Source: Lachnospiraceae bacterium (GTDB lineage Bacteria; Bacillota; Clostridia; Lachnospirales; Lachnospiraceae). From it: a stretch of 64,000 nucleotides of DNA. Each line of letters starts with the position of its first letter. The first letter of the stretch is position 1. The DNA lies in assembly GCA_016291655.1 (NCBI GenBank), contig JAEEYF010000022.1, forward strand, positions 1 through 64,000, read 5' to 3'. A program made the translations under genes and the position numbers. The notes under the pieces were generated by a model. It was not told where the DNA came from. It saw only the letters and a program-made list of their open reading frames with translations, and did no database searches. Shown here piece after piece: positions 52,361 to 61,905 of this stretch.

Positions 52361-52919
52361 TCTTTTTAACCGAAAAACCGAATGTCCCTATTGTTTCCCC
52401 GAGAGCTCTGTATGCTCCGTGGCAATAAGCGACCAGATCCGCATCGTTCATTCTGAATCTTCCGTTTTTGTCGAGATACTTGTTATCTACAGTAACTGCC
52501 ACAACCTCTGCCAAATACATAGTGTGACTTCCGAGATCCTTGCTCTCTGTTACCTTGCACTCGATGTTCACCGGACTTTCCTCTATGCAGGGTGCACTTA
52601 CCTTTAAAGACTTTTGTTCCGTCAGTTTCATCTCCTTAAACTTATCGAAATCTCTTCCTGACTTTACACCACACCAATCTGTTGCATAGGTTAATTCCTT
52701 GCTCACAAGGTTTATTACAAATTCGCCGGTTTCGGAAATGATGTCATGAGAAAACCTTTCGGATCTTACGGAAATTGAAACCATTGGCGGATCACTGTTT
52801 ACCGTTCCGGCCCAAGCCAAGGTTATTATATTTGCTTTTTCGCCGGGTTTTTGACAGCTTACCATTACCACAGGAACCGGAAAGAGCATATTTCCGGGCT
52901 TAAACTCTGTTTTTTTCAT
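52356..52919 (-). CDS. Flavin reductase-like FMN-binding protein
   Basis: The start at 52919 follows AAGGAGA and gives a 187-aa protein of the flavin reductase-like (Flavoredoxin/DIM6) family. Seen: MLFPVPVVMVSC, IITLAWAGTVNSDPPMVSISV, FVINL and the C-terminal CHGAYRALGETIG. Such proteins bind FMN and reduce flavin or other acceptors with NAD(P)H. The substrate is not known. The TSCPD gene lies 28 nt upstream on the same strand. Confidence 0.9.
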   Translation of the reverse strand: MKKTEFKPGNMLFPVPVVMVSCQKPGEKANIITLAWAGTVNSDPPMVSISVRSERFSHDIISETGEFVINLVSKELTYATDWCGVKSGRDFDKFKEMKLTEQKSLKVSAPCIEESPVNIECKVTESKDLGSHTMYLAEVVAVTVDNKYLDKNGRFRMNDADLVAYCHGAYRALGETIGTFGFSVKKK

Positions 52920-52947
52920 TTTCGATCTCCTTAGGTTATCCACAATT

Positions 52948-53214
52948 TTAATCCGTTTTCAGACTATTATCCATGGCTTTTTCTATGGCTATTGCCAACT
53001 GATTGGGGCAGGAATTGTTTCCTCTGCATTCTATTCCTTTAAGTCTTCTCACGATCTCATCAGTGGTCATACCCTCGGCAAGCCTCGCCACACCCTGTGT
53101 GTTTCCTTTGCATCCGCCTGTAAATCTGATATTCTTTACGATCCCGTCTTCGATATCAAAATCTATCTCTCTTGAACATGTTCCGTTTGTCTTATAATTT
53201 ATATGCTTCTTCAT
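52948..53214 (-). CDS. TSCPD domain protein (TIGR03905 type)
   Basis: An 88-aa stand-alone TSCPD domain like that at the C-terminus of adenosylcobalamin-dependent ribonucleotide reductase NrdJ. It carries the domain's Cys residues: TNGTCSREI, FTGGCKGN, GIECRGNNSCPNQLA. Zinc or redox binding is likely. Its role outside NrdJ is unknown. The start lies 23 nt inside the end of the DUF3881 gene. Confidence 0.9.
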   Translation of the reverse strand: MKKHINYKTNGTCSREIDFDIEDGIVKNIRFTGGCKGNTQGVARLAEGMTTDEIVRRLKGIECRGNNSCPNQLAIAIEKAMDNSLKTD

Positions 53215-54121
53215 TCTCTTTCTCCGTACTCCAATTTACATATCCCTGAAGCCATACATTTCCCTTGAATCTTCTTCCGACCTCAGGTACTCCAAGAAGA
53301 TTTTTTTTGTTAATACATATTTCCATTACAACTCCGTTGCATTCAATTCCAAGCAGAAACATTTCCTCGGCGGTTCTGTTGTTTTCAAGGTTTTCAACAG
53401 AATTTATCTTTCCGATTATCGTGTAAGTATCTACCTCGGTTCCACATGGCATAAAAGTTGTCTCAATTATGGAATACAGGTCTTCATTTTTTATTCGACC
53501 ATTCATCATGAAGTAGTCACTGATCTCTTTTTCGGCAAGAAAACGCATTTGCAACTCTTCTTCGTTCAGTTCTTCTTCATCACTTTCTTTTGTTCCGCCG
53601 GCTTTCTTTTCTTTATCCAGCTTTCCGACTTCTACTTTGGGGCCTTCTATCGGAAGTATTATCTTCCCGTCTCCGGCAATACCTGACAAATATACTTCAT
53701 AGTCTCTGTCTTTATCGTCTTTGTCATACTTCAGATACATCTCAATTTCATTCTGAAGATAGAAGATAATAGGGATCTTGTGTGTATACTCATAAGCCAT
53801 AGCGGTAAAAGCATTACTGTCCATCCTTTTACTGACTATGATCGGCTCTTTTAAACTCAAGGTTTTCGAAATATGCGCGGGGAAAAAACAGTCGGAAAGA
53901 AAAACTCCCGATCTGTCATTTTCACCGCGATAAACCATTCCGGTATTTGGAGCAATTTCACAAAAAATCTCTACGGCAGTTCGGTTATCGCTTAATTTGG
54001 CCGTTTTTGTCGTCTTTTTTGTATTACCGTATATTAACTCGTTTCTCAATCGTCTTTCAGCTTCAACACCTTCGATGTCACTGAATCCGACTGTTTGCAG
54101 CATACAATTCATTCTATTCAC
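53192..54121 (-). CDS. DUF3881 family protein
   Basis: A 309-aa protein matching, from memory, the DUF3881 pattern of Lachnospiraceae: N-terminal MLQTVGFSDIEG, GMVYRGENDRSG, an aromatic IIFYLQNEIEMYL, and a basic-acidic stretch (about 175-200) before an OB-fold-like second half (YTIIGKINSVENL). No signal peptide, membrane segment or catalytic motif is visible. It overlaps HD-GYP by 8 nt upstream and TSCPD by 23 nt downstream, so the three are one coupled unit. Function unknown. Confidence 0.8.
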   Translation of the reverse strand: MNRMNCMLQTVGFSDIEGVEAERRLRNELIYGNTKKTTKTAKLSDNRTAVEIFCEIAPNTGMVYRGENDRSGVFLSDCFFPAHISKTLSLKEPIIVSKRMDSNAFTAMAYEYTHKIPIIFYLQNEIEMYLKYDKDDKDRDYEVYLSGIAGDGKIILPIEGPKVEVGKLDKEKKAGGTKESDEEELNEEELQMRFLAEKEISDYFMMNGRIKNEDLYSIIETTFMPCGTEVDTYTIIGKINSVENLENNRTAEEMFLLGIECNGVVMEICINKKNLLGVPEVGRRFKGNVWLQGYVNWSTEKENEEAYKL

Positions 54122-55181
54122 CTACAGTATCAACTATAAACATAGTTAATTCTTTTATGAGATCATATTCGATCTCCGTAGCAGCCCATTCTCCCTGTTC
54201 ATCCTTTTTTAATTTTCGCATTACAGGCCTGGTGGGCGCCTGGTTGTTCTGTCTGATCACGATGCAAACTTCATCTGTGTTTGTTTTTACAAGTGTTCCT
54301 ACGGGATAAGCAGCAACCGATGAATTAAATTTTATTGCAAATTCTCTGTCATATTTTGTTCCTGCGTTACCCATGATATACTCAAGTGCTTCATAAACCT
54401 TCTTTCTTGGTTCCATGACACCATATATCATATTATCAAAAGAGTCACAAATCGATACAAGCCTTACCTCGGGTTTTATTCTGTCTCCTGAAAGCTTGAA
54501 CGGATATCCCGTACCATCTATTCTTTCATGATGATAAAGAATAATGTCCTTTGCTGTTGTGCTCAACCAATCTTGTTTTTCTACCAGCATATATCCGTAA
54601 ACTACATGCCTTTTTACTTCTTTAAATTCTTCTTCGGTTAATTTTGAAGAACACAGTGTTTTCATGTCCAACTTCATGCTTAGATATCCTATGTCATGAA
54701 GAAGGGCACCTATTGCGATTTCCTTTGTTTTTTCAACCGATATTCCGGAATTCAGAGCAGTCAATACCGATAATGCAGCAACGCTCAAACAATGATCGCT
54801 GAGACTTCGATCAAATCTTCTAACCATTGATACATTATAGAGTACTTCCTTTTTGCTTAATACACTTTGCATCAAACCTTCTGCTATATCACTCAGCTTA
54901 ACAGTTTCCTCTGTTGTAGTATAAGCATAGCTTTCTATAGTGTTCTTCAATGTTGTTGAACAGAGGTCTTTTACTACTTCATCCGAAAATTCATTACTGT
55001 CGATATCTTTGGATATTTCATCTTCAATGAATATATCATAGATACGCATTTCCAGTAATTTACGTTTATACTCGTGCTTAAGTCTTGTTCCTTCCGCAAC
55101 GATTATCACGCCATTACTGCTGTATATATCCTTTGCTACAACTTCATTACCTTTGATCTGTTCTGTTTGAATTCGTCTCAT
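54114..55181 (-). CDS. HD-GYP domain phosphodiesterase
   Basis: A 355-aa cytoplasmic protein with an N-terminal DUF3391-like strand region and an HD-GYP domain (about 130-300). Motifs: LLHDIG (HD), HHERIDGTGYP (with the GYP signature), and the later ICDSFDNMIYG. HD-GYP enzymes degrade cyclic-di-GMP. The C-terminal ~60 residues look like a small beta domain. It is first in the unit HD-GYP-DUF3881-TSCPD and offers a counterpart to the GGDEF protein at 46-47 kb. Confidence 0.92.
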   Translation of the reverse strand: MRRIQTEQIKGNEVVAKDIYSSNGVIIVAEGTRLKHEYKRKLLEMRIYDIFIEDEISKDIDSNEFSDEVVKDLCSTTLKNTIESYAYTTTEETVKLSDIAEGLMQSVLSKKEVLYNVSMVRRFDRSLSDHCLSVAALSVLTALNSGISVEKTKEIAIGALLHDIGYLSMKLDMKTLCSSKLTEEEFKEVKRHVVYGYMLVEKQDWLSTTAKDIILYHHERIDGTGYPFKLSGDRIKPEVRLVSICDSFDNMIYGVMEPRKKVYEALEYIMGNAGTKYDREFAIKFNSSVAAYPVGTLVKTNTDEVCIVIRQNNQAPTRPVMRKLKKDEQGEWAATEIEYDLIKELTMFIVDTVGE

Positions 55182-55236
55182 AGTTTTACCGTTTATGCGA
55201 GAGCAATCGCAGTTTTTTAACCATTATTCCGTATCA

Positions 55237-56127
55237 TCAACCTTTGGTTTTCTCAATCATTTCTATTATTCTTTCAAGTTCATCGATTGAGTAGTAACTT
55301 ATTTCTATTTTCCCTTCTTTTTCGTTTCTTTTTTTAATTTCCACCTTCGTACCGAGAGCTTCTTTCATTTTGTCTTCCGCTTCCCTGTAAGCTCTTTCTT
55401 TGTTTTGAGGCTTTTTCTTTTCCCGATCTTCCGTCTTTTCCTTTTTTTCTTTGGTTTCGTTTACTATTCTTTCGGTTTCACGAACGCTCAAATTTTCTTC
55501 GACTATTCTCTTTGCCAGAGCAAGCTGTTCTGCTTCGTCTGTAATTCCCAAAAGTGCCCTTCCGTGACCTTCTGTGATAGTTCCCATGATCAGCATTTCT
55601 TTAACGTCTTTTGAAAGCTTCAAAAGTCTCATGGAGTTTGTGATGGTTGTTCTTTTCTTAGACAGTTTTTTTGCCACATCTTCTTGTTTAAGATTGTGAC
55701 CTTCTATCAGTCTTTGATAGGCTTGAGCTTCTTCTATCGGATTTAAGTCTTTTCTCTGAATGTTTTCAAGCAGAGCAATTATAAATACGTCCTCATCCGC
55801 AAACTCACGAATTACAACCGGAACTTCTTTAAGGCCTGCTTTTCTTGCTGCACGGAATCTTCTTTCTCCGGCTATAATTTCATATCTTTTACCCTTTTTT
55901 TGTACCACAAGGGGTTCTATAATTCCATATTGTTTGATCGAGTCTGCCAATTCCTCCAGCGACTCTTCATCAAAAAATGTTCTCGGCTGTCCCCTGTTTG
56001 GTTCTATATCGTTAATAGATATTTTTGATTCCTGCTGAATATACTTTCCCGGCAGCTTACCGCCTGTAAGATAGTCATCTGTTATAAGGCTGTCAAGCCC
56101 TGAACCCAATCCTCTTTTAATCGCCAT
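55237..56127 (-). CDS. parB: Chromosome partitioning protein ParB (Spo0J)
   Basis: ParB is a CTP-dependent clamp that loads at parS and spreads, recruiting SMC and steering the origin. The start at 56127 has AAGGA upstream and begins MAIKRGLGSGLDSLI. Seen: the CTPase motifs ENIQRKDLNPIEEAQAY and GERRFRAARKAG, and the helix-turn-helix (NLKQEDVAKKLSKKRTTITNSM). The C-terminus holds a charged linker and the dimer zipper. 296 aa is typical. It follows parA with two parS sites between. Confidence 0.97.
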   Translation of the reverse strand: MAIKRGLGSGLDSLITDDYLTGGKLPGKYIQQESKISINDIEPNRGQPRTFFDEESLEELADSIKQYGIIEPLVVQKKGKRYEIIAGERRFRAARKAGLKEVPVVIREFADEDVFIIALLENIQRKDLNPIEEAQAYQRLIEGHNLKQEDVAKKLSKKRTTITNSMRLLKLSKDVKEMLIMGTITEGHGRALLGITDEAEQLALAKRIVEENLSVRETERIVNETKEKKEKTEDREKKKPQNKERAYREAEDKMKEALGTKVEIKKRNEKEGKIEISYYSIDELERIIEMIEKTKG

Positions 56128-56144
56128 TTTCATTCCTTTCAAAA

Positions 56145-56160
56145 TGTTTCACGTGAAACA
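56145..56160. promoter_or_regulatory. parS site 1
   Basis: The 16-bp palindrome TGTTTCACGTGAAACA matches the Bacillus parS consensus exactly. It lies directly ahead of the parB ribosome site. Confidence 0.95.
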
Positions 56161-56182
56161 TTTTTCTGATCTCTATTATTTA

Positions 56183-56198
56183 TGTTTCACGTGAAACA
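56183..56198. promoter_or_regulatory. parS site 2
   Basis: A second exact TGTTTCACGTGAAACA, 38 bp from site 1, ends immediately before the parA stop codon at 56199. Confidence 0.95.
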
Positions 56199-56975
56199 TC
56201 AATACCATTTTCTCTTGTTATGCTCTATTACTTCTTTGGCTAAACTTCTGTAACTTTCAGCACCCGAAGACTTGGGATCATAAAGTGTGATCGGCAACCC
56301 GTGACTGGGAGCTTCAGCAAGACGAACATTGCGGGGTATCATTGTTTTATAAATGTATTGCTTAAGGTTTTTCTGGACATTATCAACCACCTGTACGGAC
56401 AAATTTGTCCTTGAATCATACATAGTGAAAACAATACCTTCGATCTCGAGTTCGGGATTAAGACGTTTCTGAACAAGATCTATTGTATGAACCAGCTGAG
56501 ACAGGCCCTCAAGAGCATAATATTCGCATTGGATAGGAACAATAACTGTATCGGCAGTCGTCATAGCATTTACGGTAAGAGTATTAAGCGAAGGAGGGCA
56601 ATCTATGATAATAAAATCGTACCTGTCCCTGATGGGATCGACAATCTTTTTAAGTAAAAATTCTTTTTCATCAACACCTATCAGCTCAATTTCCGCACCG
56701 GCAAGATCAACATCAGACGGAATAACGGTTACCCTGTCACAAACACTGTTCAGGAGCACATCATTTAATTTTACCTGATCAAGGATAAGATCGTAAACCG
56801 TAGCCTTAAGCTTTTTCTTGTTGATGCCAAGACCGGATGTGGTATTACCCTGAGGATCAATATCAATTACAAGAACTGTATATCCAAGTTCCGCGAGTGA
56901 AGCTGAAAGATTGATCGTAGTAGTAGTCTTGCCGACTCCACCCTTTTGATTTGCAATTGCAATTGTTTTTCCCAT
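56199..56975 (-). CDS. parA: Chromosome partitioning ATPase ParA (Soj)
   Basis: ParA is a Walker-type ATPase that binds DNA and, with ParB-parS, segregates origins. The ATG at 56975 has AAGGAG five bases ahead; a GTG two codons earlier is too close to it. Seen: deviant Walker A KGGVGKTTT near residue 11-19 with both Lys, DIDPQGNTT, and the DCPPSLNTLTV motif. At 258 aa it is a chromosomal type without the plasmid N-terminal HTH. Confidence 0.97.
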   Translation of the reverse strand: MGKTIAIANQKGGVGKTTTTINLSASLAELGYTVLVIDIDPQGNTTSGLGINKKKLKATVYDLILDQVKLNDVLLNSVCDRVTVIPSDVDLAGAEIELIGVDEKEFLLKKIVDPIRDRYDFIIIDCPPSLNTLTVNAMTTADTVIVPIQCEYYALEGLSQLVHTIDLVQKRLNPELEIEGIVFTMYDSRTNLSVQVVDNVQKNLKQYIYKTMIPRNVRLAEAPSHGLPITLYDPKSSGAESYRSLAKEVIEHNKRKWY

Positions 56976-56987
56976 ATACACTCCTTA

Positions 56988-57003
56988 TGTTTCACGTGAA
57001 ACA
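56988..57003. promoter_or_regulatory. parS site 3
   Basis: A third exact TGTTTCACGTGAAACA lies between parA and the response regulator gene, overlapping the space just ahead of the parA ribosome site. Confidence 0.95.
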
Positions 57004-57639
57004 TTATACTTTAACAAAGTTATTTCGAATAGCATATAAAGCAGCCTGAGTCCTGTCTTTAACATGTATCTTGTCAAACAGGCAGGTGATATGATTCTTA
57101 ACGGTTTTTTCGCTGATAAAAAGCTGCTCACCGATCTCACGATTAGTATAACCTTTCGATATCAGGATAAGAATTTCGGTTTCCCTCTTAGTAAACTTAA
57201 CATTAAAGTCATTACCGGAAGAAACAAGATCCTTATACTGGGTCATTAACTTTTTGTCAACAAAGATCTGACCGTTATTAACTGAATGTATTGCCAGCAA
57301 AAAAGAATCAAAATCCGAATCCTTTAATATATAACCGGAAGCATTAAGCGACATTGCTTTCTTAAAATAAGAAAATTCATCATGAACAGTACAAACCAAA
57401 ATCTTGGTTTGTACTTTAAATTTTTTTAACTGCGAAAGCACTTCAATGCCATGAACTTTAGGCATACTAAGATCCAAAAGCAGAATATCGGGTTTTAAGT
57501 CACAAACCATATTAATACAATCGATTCCATTACGTGCTTCACCAACAACTTCAATATCATCTTCAAACTGAAGTAATTTTTTAAGTCCATCAATAATAAT
57601 TGAATGATCGTCAGCAAGAAAGACCCTAATCTTATTCAT
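57004..57639 (-). CDS. NarL/LuxR-type response regulator
   Basis: A 211-aa regulator with a receiver (DDH at 10-12, phospho-acceptor Asp56 in LLLDLSMPKVHG) and a C-terminal LuxR helix-turn-helix (FTKRETEILILISKGYTNREIGEQLFISEKTVKNH). Its start overlaps the end of the kinase gene by 4 nt, so the pair is translationally coupled. The stop lies next to a parS site and parA follows. Targets unknown. Confidence 0.93.
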   Translation of the reverse strand: MNKIRVFLADDHSIIIDGLKKLLQFEDDIEVVGEARNGIDCINMVCDLKPDILLLDLSMPKVHGIEVLSQLKKFKVQTKILVCTVHDEFSYFKKAMSLNASGYILKDSDFDSFLLAIHSVNNGQIFVDKKLMTQYKDLVSSGNDFNVKFTKRETEILILISKGYTNREIGEQLFISEKTVKNHITCLFDKIHVKDRTQAALYAIRNNFVKV

Positions 57640-58637
57640 AAAACTTCCTCCGGATTATTCGGAATGTGTACCAAGACTGTAGTTCCATTATCGGAGGTTG
57701 AATTGATATCAAAACTTCCCCCTAAAATTTCTGAACGCTCTTTCATGATCAAAAGACCAAAATGTTTTTTTCCAAGGTCATTGTTATTTAGAATATCAAA
57801 ATCAAATCCGCATCCATTATCGGAAATGGAAATAACAGACTCCTTATCATTAAATGAAAGATCAATAAATGCTTTATCTCCATCGGAATGAGCCAGTATA
57901 TTATTAAAGGCCTCCTGGCATATTCTGTATATATTGGATTTAACAACAGGTAATAATGAATTCTCGTTACCTTGAACAGAAACGGTAACATCCACCTTAG
58001 AATCCTTATCCTTATACTTACAATAATCCTCAAGAGATTCCTTCAGGGAAAAATCCAAAAATGAAGGAGCTCGCAAGTTAAAGATCAAACTGCGAAGATC
58101 GGAAATTGCGTGTTTAAGATCAACAATAACCGAATTAACTTCATCTTTGACTTTGGGAAGATCAAAATCCAATAATCTTCGTATAAGTTCACACTTATGT
58201 ACCAATCCGGTAAGTAATTGAATGGAGGAGTCATGAAGATCCGAGGAGATCTTACTACGCTCTAACTCTTGAATCTTAAGTCTTTTCAGACTCATACCGG
58301 GAATATCTTCACTTTCATCTTCATTATTATTTTCTCCGGAATGATATAGCATAAATTCAGAGATACTAAGCAAATTAATATAATAATCACGAAGAAGAAA
58401 AATGTTCTTAAGCCTATCCTTAAAAGCAAGACGTCTGTTAAAATAAATCAGGGCATTTTCAGGATCGGAACAACTTTCAAGGGATAATTTATCATTGTCA
58501 AGATCCTTTGCATCAAAGCCAAGCTTAGCAAGCTTATTTTCATAATAAAGAACATAAGCCTCATGATCTGTGATCAAAGAGTCAATGAAGTAGTTCATCT
58601 CAAGATATTTTGTTGAAGAAATATCAAGTCCCCGCAT
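57636..58637 (-). CDS. Cytoplasmic sensor histidine kinase, DegS/NarX type
   Basis: A 333-aa kinase without membrane segments. Residues 1-115 are helical and of unknown family. The HisKA_3 dimer domain has SSDLHDSSIQLLTGL with His135, and the ATPase domain has the N box YRICQEAFNNILAHS and the G box DNGCGF and GLLIMKERSE. It pairs with the response regulator next to parA. The lack of a membrane domain, as in DegS, points to an intracellular signal. Confidence 0.92.
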   Translation of the reverse strand: MRGLDISSTKYLEMNYFIDSLITDHEAYVLYYENKLAKLGFDAKDLDNDKLSLESCSDPENALIYFNRRLAFKDRLKNIFLLRDYYINLLSISEFMLYHSGENNNEDESEDIPGMSLKRLKIQELERSKISSDLHDSSIQLLTGLVHKCELIRRLLDFDLPKVKDEVNSVIVDLKHAISDLRSLIFNLRAPSFLDFSLKESLEDYCKYKDKDSKVDVTVSVQGNENSLLPVVKSNIYRICQEAFNNILAHSDGDKAFIDLSFNDKESVISISDNGCGFDFDILNNNDLGKKHFGLLIMKERSEILGGSFDINSTSDNGTTVLVHIPNNPEEVL

Positions 58638-58742
58638 AAATCACCACTTAATTTGTTAATGTTTACTCGCCCACTACAGTACAATTTTATAACAGATAAA
58701 ACTATTTGTAAACCAAATAGGCATGAACAGAAAGATAAAAAT

Positions 58743-59213
58743 TTAATGACAACAGTTCCTTTTGCAGGTATGAGGTTCCACAACCATTCTTTGACGCCTT
58801 ATTCCAAACTCTTCAAATACATCGCCAACACATCTGAATCCTATGGTTTTATAAAAGTCAACTGCAGGTAATTGAGCGTCAACAAAAATCTCTTTAGCCC
58901 CCATGGTAAAAGCCTTATCAATAAGCATTCTTACAACAAAGTCACCATAACCCATTTTACGATATTCTTTTAAAGTAGCGATCTTACCGATCATAAAAGA
59001 ATCTTCAAGAAAGAGAAGTCTTCCGGTAGCAACAGGTTTTTTAAAATCTTCGCCCTCTTCAAAAGCAAGTGCAAAAATGGCTTCCTTGTCTTTATCATCA
59101 TGTTCGGTCTCATAAGGAATTCCCTGCTCCTCAACAAAAACCTTATCACGAATGGAATTTACCTCATCAAGATCACCTAAAGCTCCTAAAATATACTTAC
59201 CGGTAATATACAT
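58743..59213 (-). CDS. GNAT family N-acetyltransferase
   Basis: The start at 59213 follows GAGGT and gives 156 aa. It shows the GNAT pattern: RDKVFVEEQGIPYETEHD (ElaA/YjcF-like N-terminus), the acetyl-CoA loop EYRKMGYGDFVVRMLIDKA, and the closing VDFYKTIGFRCVGDVFEEFGIRR. Substrate unknown. It lies between rsmG and the kinase gene in the origin-proximal block. Confidence 0.9.
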   Translation of the reverse strand: MYITGKYILGALGDLDEVNSIRDKVFVEEQGIPYETEHDDKDKEAIFALAFEEGEDFKKPVATGRLLFLEDSFMIGKIATLKEYRKMGYGDFVVRMLIDKAFTMGAKEIFVDAQLPAVDFYKTIGFRCVGDVFEEFGIRRQRMVVEPHTCKRNCCH

Positions 59214-59235
59214 ATCAACCTCACTGAAAAAAAAA

Positions 59236-59964
59236 TTATAACGGTTTATTAAAAACTTTACCTCCACCTCTTGGATATTGAGGAGGTGTGTTGACTTTTT
59301 TATGAATCACGACCAAAGATCTTTCATAATCACTTAAAGGAACCGAGAATTTTACTACTTCTGTAGAACGCCCTCCGACTTTAAAAACCGCATTCCTGCC
59401 TTCATCCAGTTCTTCAGAAATGTTTCCCGATTTATAAGAAACATATAACCCGCCTACTTTAACAAAAGGAAGACAAAGCTCAGAAAGGGAGTTTATCTTG
59501 GCAACAGCTCTTGTAACACAAAGATCATACTTCTCGCGATAAATATCCTTTCGAGCAACCTCTTCACCTCTTGCATGAACAGTCTCAACATCAGTAAGGT
59601 GCAAAGCGGAGATCACTTCATTAAGAAATCCGATCCTTTTGTTTAACGCATCCATTAAAGTAAGTCTAACGGAAGGAAAAGCGATCTTTAAAGGAATTCC
59701 CGGAAAACCCGCTCCCGTACCGATATCAATAACACTGCAGCCCTTATTGATAAGGCAAAGAGCATCGGAAGATTTTACAATCGAAAGACTGTCCAGAAAA
59801 TGCTTTATTACAACATCCTCATAGTCGGTGATAGCTGTAAGGTTCATTACCTTATTCTTCTCGATCAGCATATCATAATATATTTCAAACAAGGACAGTT
59901 GTTCATCCGTAAGAGAAATATTTAATTCTTCAAGACCTTTTTTTAAAATCGAATTATCTCTCAT
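59236..59964 (-). CDS. rsmG: 16S rRNA (guanine527-N7) methyltransferase RsmG
   Basis: RsmG (GidB) methylates G527 in the 530 loop of 16S rRNA; loss gives low-level streptomycin resistance. The 242-aa protein has the SAM loop VIDIGTGAGFPGIPLKIAFP, the following LMDALNKRIGFLNEV, and VTRAVAKINSLSELCLPF. It follows mnmG by 17 nt, the classic gidA-gidB order. Confidence 0.97.
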   Translation of the reverse strand: MRDNSILKKGLEELNISLTDEQLSLFEIYYDMLIEKNKVMNLTAITDYEDVVIKHFLDSLSIVKSSDALCLINKGCSVIDIGTGAGFPGIPLKIAFPSVRLTLMDALNKRIGFLNEVISALHLTDVETVHARGEEVARKDIYREKYDLCVTRAVAKINSLSELCLPFVKVGGLYVSYKSGNISEELDEGRNAVFKVGGRSTEVVKFSVPLSDYERSLVVIHKKVNTPPQYPRGGGKVFNKPL

Positions 59965-59981
59965 AAAACTCCGTAAATAGT

Positions 59982-61883
59982 TTAATCCGTTTTGTTTTCC
60001 GCAAATCTCGACATATAGACAAGCAAAACGCTGATGTCAGCAGGGGAAACACCCGAAATTCTGGATGCCTGACCGATACTCACCGGACGAATCGCTTTTA
60101 ACTTCTGTCTGGCTTCGATACGTAAAGAAGGTACATCATCATAATCCAAAGCAGCAGGGATCATCTTGCTTTCAGTCTTCTTGAAGCTTTCAATCTGTTG
60201 AAGCTGTTTTGAAATATAACCTTCATATTTCAATTCGATCTCAACCTGTTCACATACATCATAAGGAAGCTCAGGTCTTTCGGTATCAATTTCCGCTATG
60301 GAACCATAATCAAATTCCGGCCTGGTAATCAGATCTCCCAAAGAAACCGCTGTCTTTAAAGGAGTGCTGCCATGAGAAACAAGAAATTCCTGGATCCTTG
60401 CTTTTCCACCGACCAAAGTTGATTTGAGTCTTGCAATCTCGTTCTCTATCTGCTTTTTCTTAAGACAAAACTTTACATAACGATCATCATCTATCAACCC
60501 GATCTCATGACCGATCTCGGTAAGACGAAGATCAGCATTGTCCTGACGAAGAATAAGTCTGTATTCCGCACGTGAGGTCATCATTCTATAAGGTTCATGC
60601 GTCTCCTTGGTACAAAGATCGTCGATCAAAACACCGATATATGCCTGAGACCTGTTTAATATCAAAGGATCAAGACCTTTAAGCAAACGTGCCGCGTTAA
60701 TACCTGCAATAATACCCTGAGCTGCCGCTTCCTCATAGCCCGAACTTCCGTTCATCTGTCCTGCACTGAAAAGCCCGCCTATGGCTTTCAATTCCAAACT
60801 GGGTTTAAGCTGCATGGGATTTAAACAATCATACTCAATGGCATATGCGTTGCGAACTATTTTAGCATTCTCAAGTCCCGGAACCGAACGATACATGGCA
60901 ACCTGAACATCTTCGGGTAAAGAACTGCTCATTCCCGAAATATACATTTCATTGGTATAATTTCCTTCAGGCTCGATAAAAACCTGATGTCTGTCCTTGT
61001 CAGGGAACTTCATGACCTTATCTTCAATCGAAGGACAATATCTTGGACCTGTACCCTTGATGTTTCCTGAATACAAAGGGCTTCTGTCGATATTCTTCCT
61101 GATAATGTCATGAGTTGTTTCATTGGTATAAGTTAACCAGCAAAGAACCTGTTCTCTTTTGATAGAATCCTCAGTGTTTTCAAAGGAAAAAGGAACTATC
61201 CGTTCATCTCCGACCTGCTCCTCCATTTTCGAAAAATCAATAGATCTTTTATCAATTCTGGCAGGCGTTCCGGTCTTAAACCTATAGATCTCGATACCCA
61301 GCTTTTTAAGACAATCGGTTAAATGATTGGCTGCAGGCAAACCATTTGGTCCGGTATAGGTGTAAGTATCACCGTAAACACATCTGGCATTAAGATAGGT
61401 ACCTGTGCATATGATAGCTGCACGACAGGGATAAACACCGCCCGAAAAAGTTCTGACTCTTGAAACATGCCCATCTTCAACAAGAATATCCGAAACTTCC
61501 GCCTGCTTAAGAGTGAGTCTATCCTGATTTTCAAGAACTCTTCGCATGGAGCGTGAATATTCCTGCTTGTCAGCCTGTGCACGGAGAGAATGAACGGCAG
61601 GACCCTTCGAGCAATTCAGCATCTTGGACTGAATAAAAGTACGATCGATGTTCTTGCCCATTTCACCTCCGAGAGCATCAAGTTCCCTGACCAGATGTCC
61701 TTTAGAAGTCCCGCCCACATTGGGATTGCAGGGCATTAGAGCAATAGAGTCGGTGCTTACAACAAATACGATCGTATTCATTCCGAGTCTTGCGGCAGCC
61801 AAAGCAGCCTCACAGCCCGCATGTCCGGCTCCAATGACTGCAATATCATATGTTTCATATATATGGTCCATATTAAACCTCAT
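59982..61883 (-). CDS. mnmG: tRNA U34 carboxymethylaminomethyl-modifying enzyme MnmG
   Basis: MnmG (GidA), with MnmE, makes cmnm5U at the wobble position of certain tRNAs, using FAD. The ~630-aa protein has the FAD loop [19 protein letters not shown], the [18 protein letters not shown] segment, the GTYLNARC region with the catalytic Cys, and the C-terminal MnmE-binding helical domain. Start may be at 61883 or at the Met five residues later. It lies between mnmE and rsmG, 22 nt after mnmE. Confidence 0.97.
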   Translation of the reverse strand: MRFNMDHIYETYDIAVIGAGHAGCEAALAAARLGMNTIVFVVSTDSIALMPCNPNVGGTSKGHLVRELDALGGEMGKNIDRTFIQSKMLNCSKGPAVHSLRAQADKQEYSRSMRRVLENQDRLTLKQAEVSDILVEDGHVSRVRTFSGGVYPCRAAIICTGTYLNARCVYGDTYTYTGPNGLPAANHLTDCLKKLGIEIYRFKTGTPARIDKRSIDFSKMEEQVGDERIVPFSFENTEDSIKREQVLCWLTYTNETTHDIIRKNIDRSPLYSGNIKGTGPRYCPSIEDKVMKFPDKDRHQVFIEPEGNYTNEMYISGMSSSLPEDVQVAMYRSVPGLENAKIVRNAYAIEYDCLNPMQLKPSLELKAIGGLFSAGQMNGSSGYEEAAAQGIIAGINAARLLKGLDPLILNRSQAYIGVLIDDLCTKETHEPYRMMTSRAEYRLILRQDNADLRLTEIGHEIGLIDDDRYVKFCLKKKQIENEIARLKSTLVGGKARIQEFLVSHGSTPLKTAVSLGDLITRPEFDYGSIAEIDTERPELPYDVCEQVEIELKYEGYISKQLQQIESFKKTESKMIPAALDYDDVPSLRIEARQKLKAIRPVSIGQASRISGVSPADISVLLVYMSRFAENKTD

Positions 61884-61905
61884 TGAAAGTATTAAGGATT
61901 AAATC

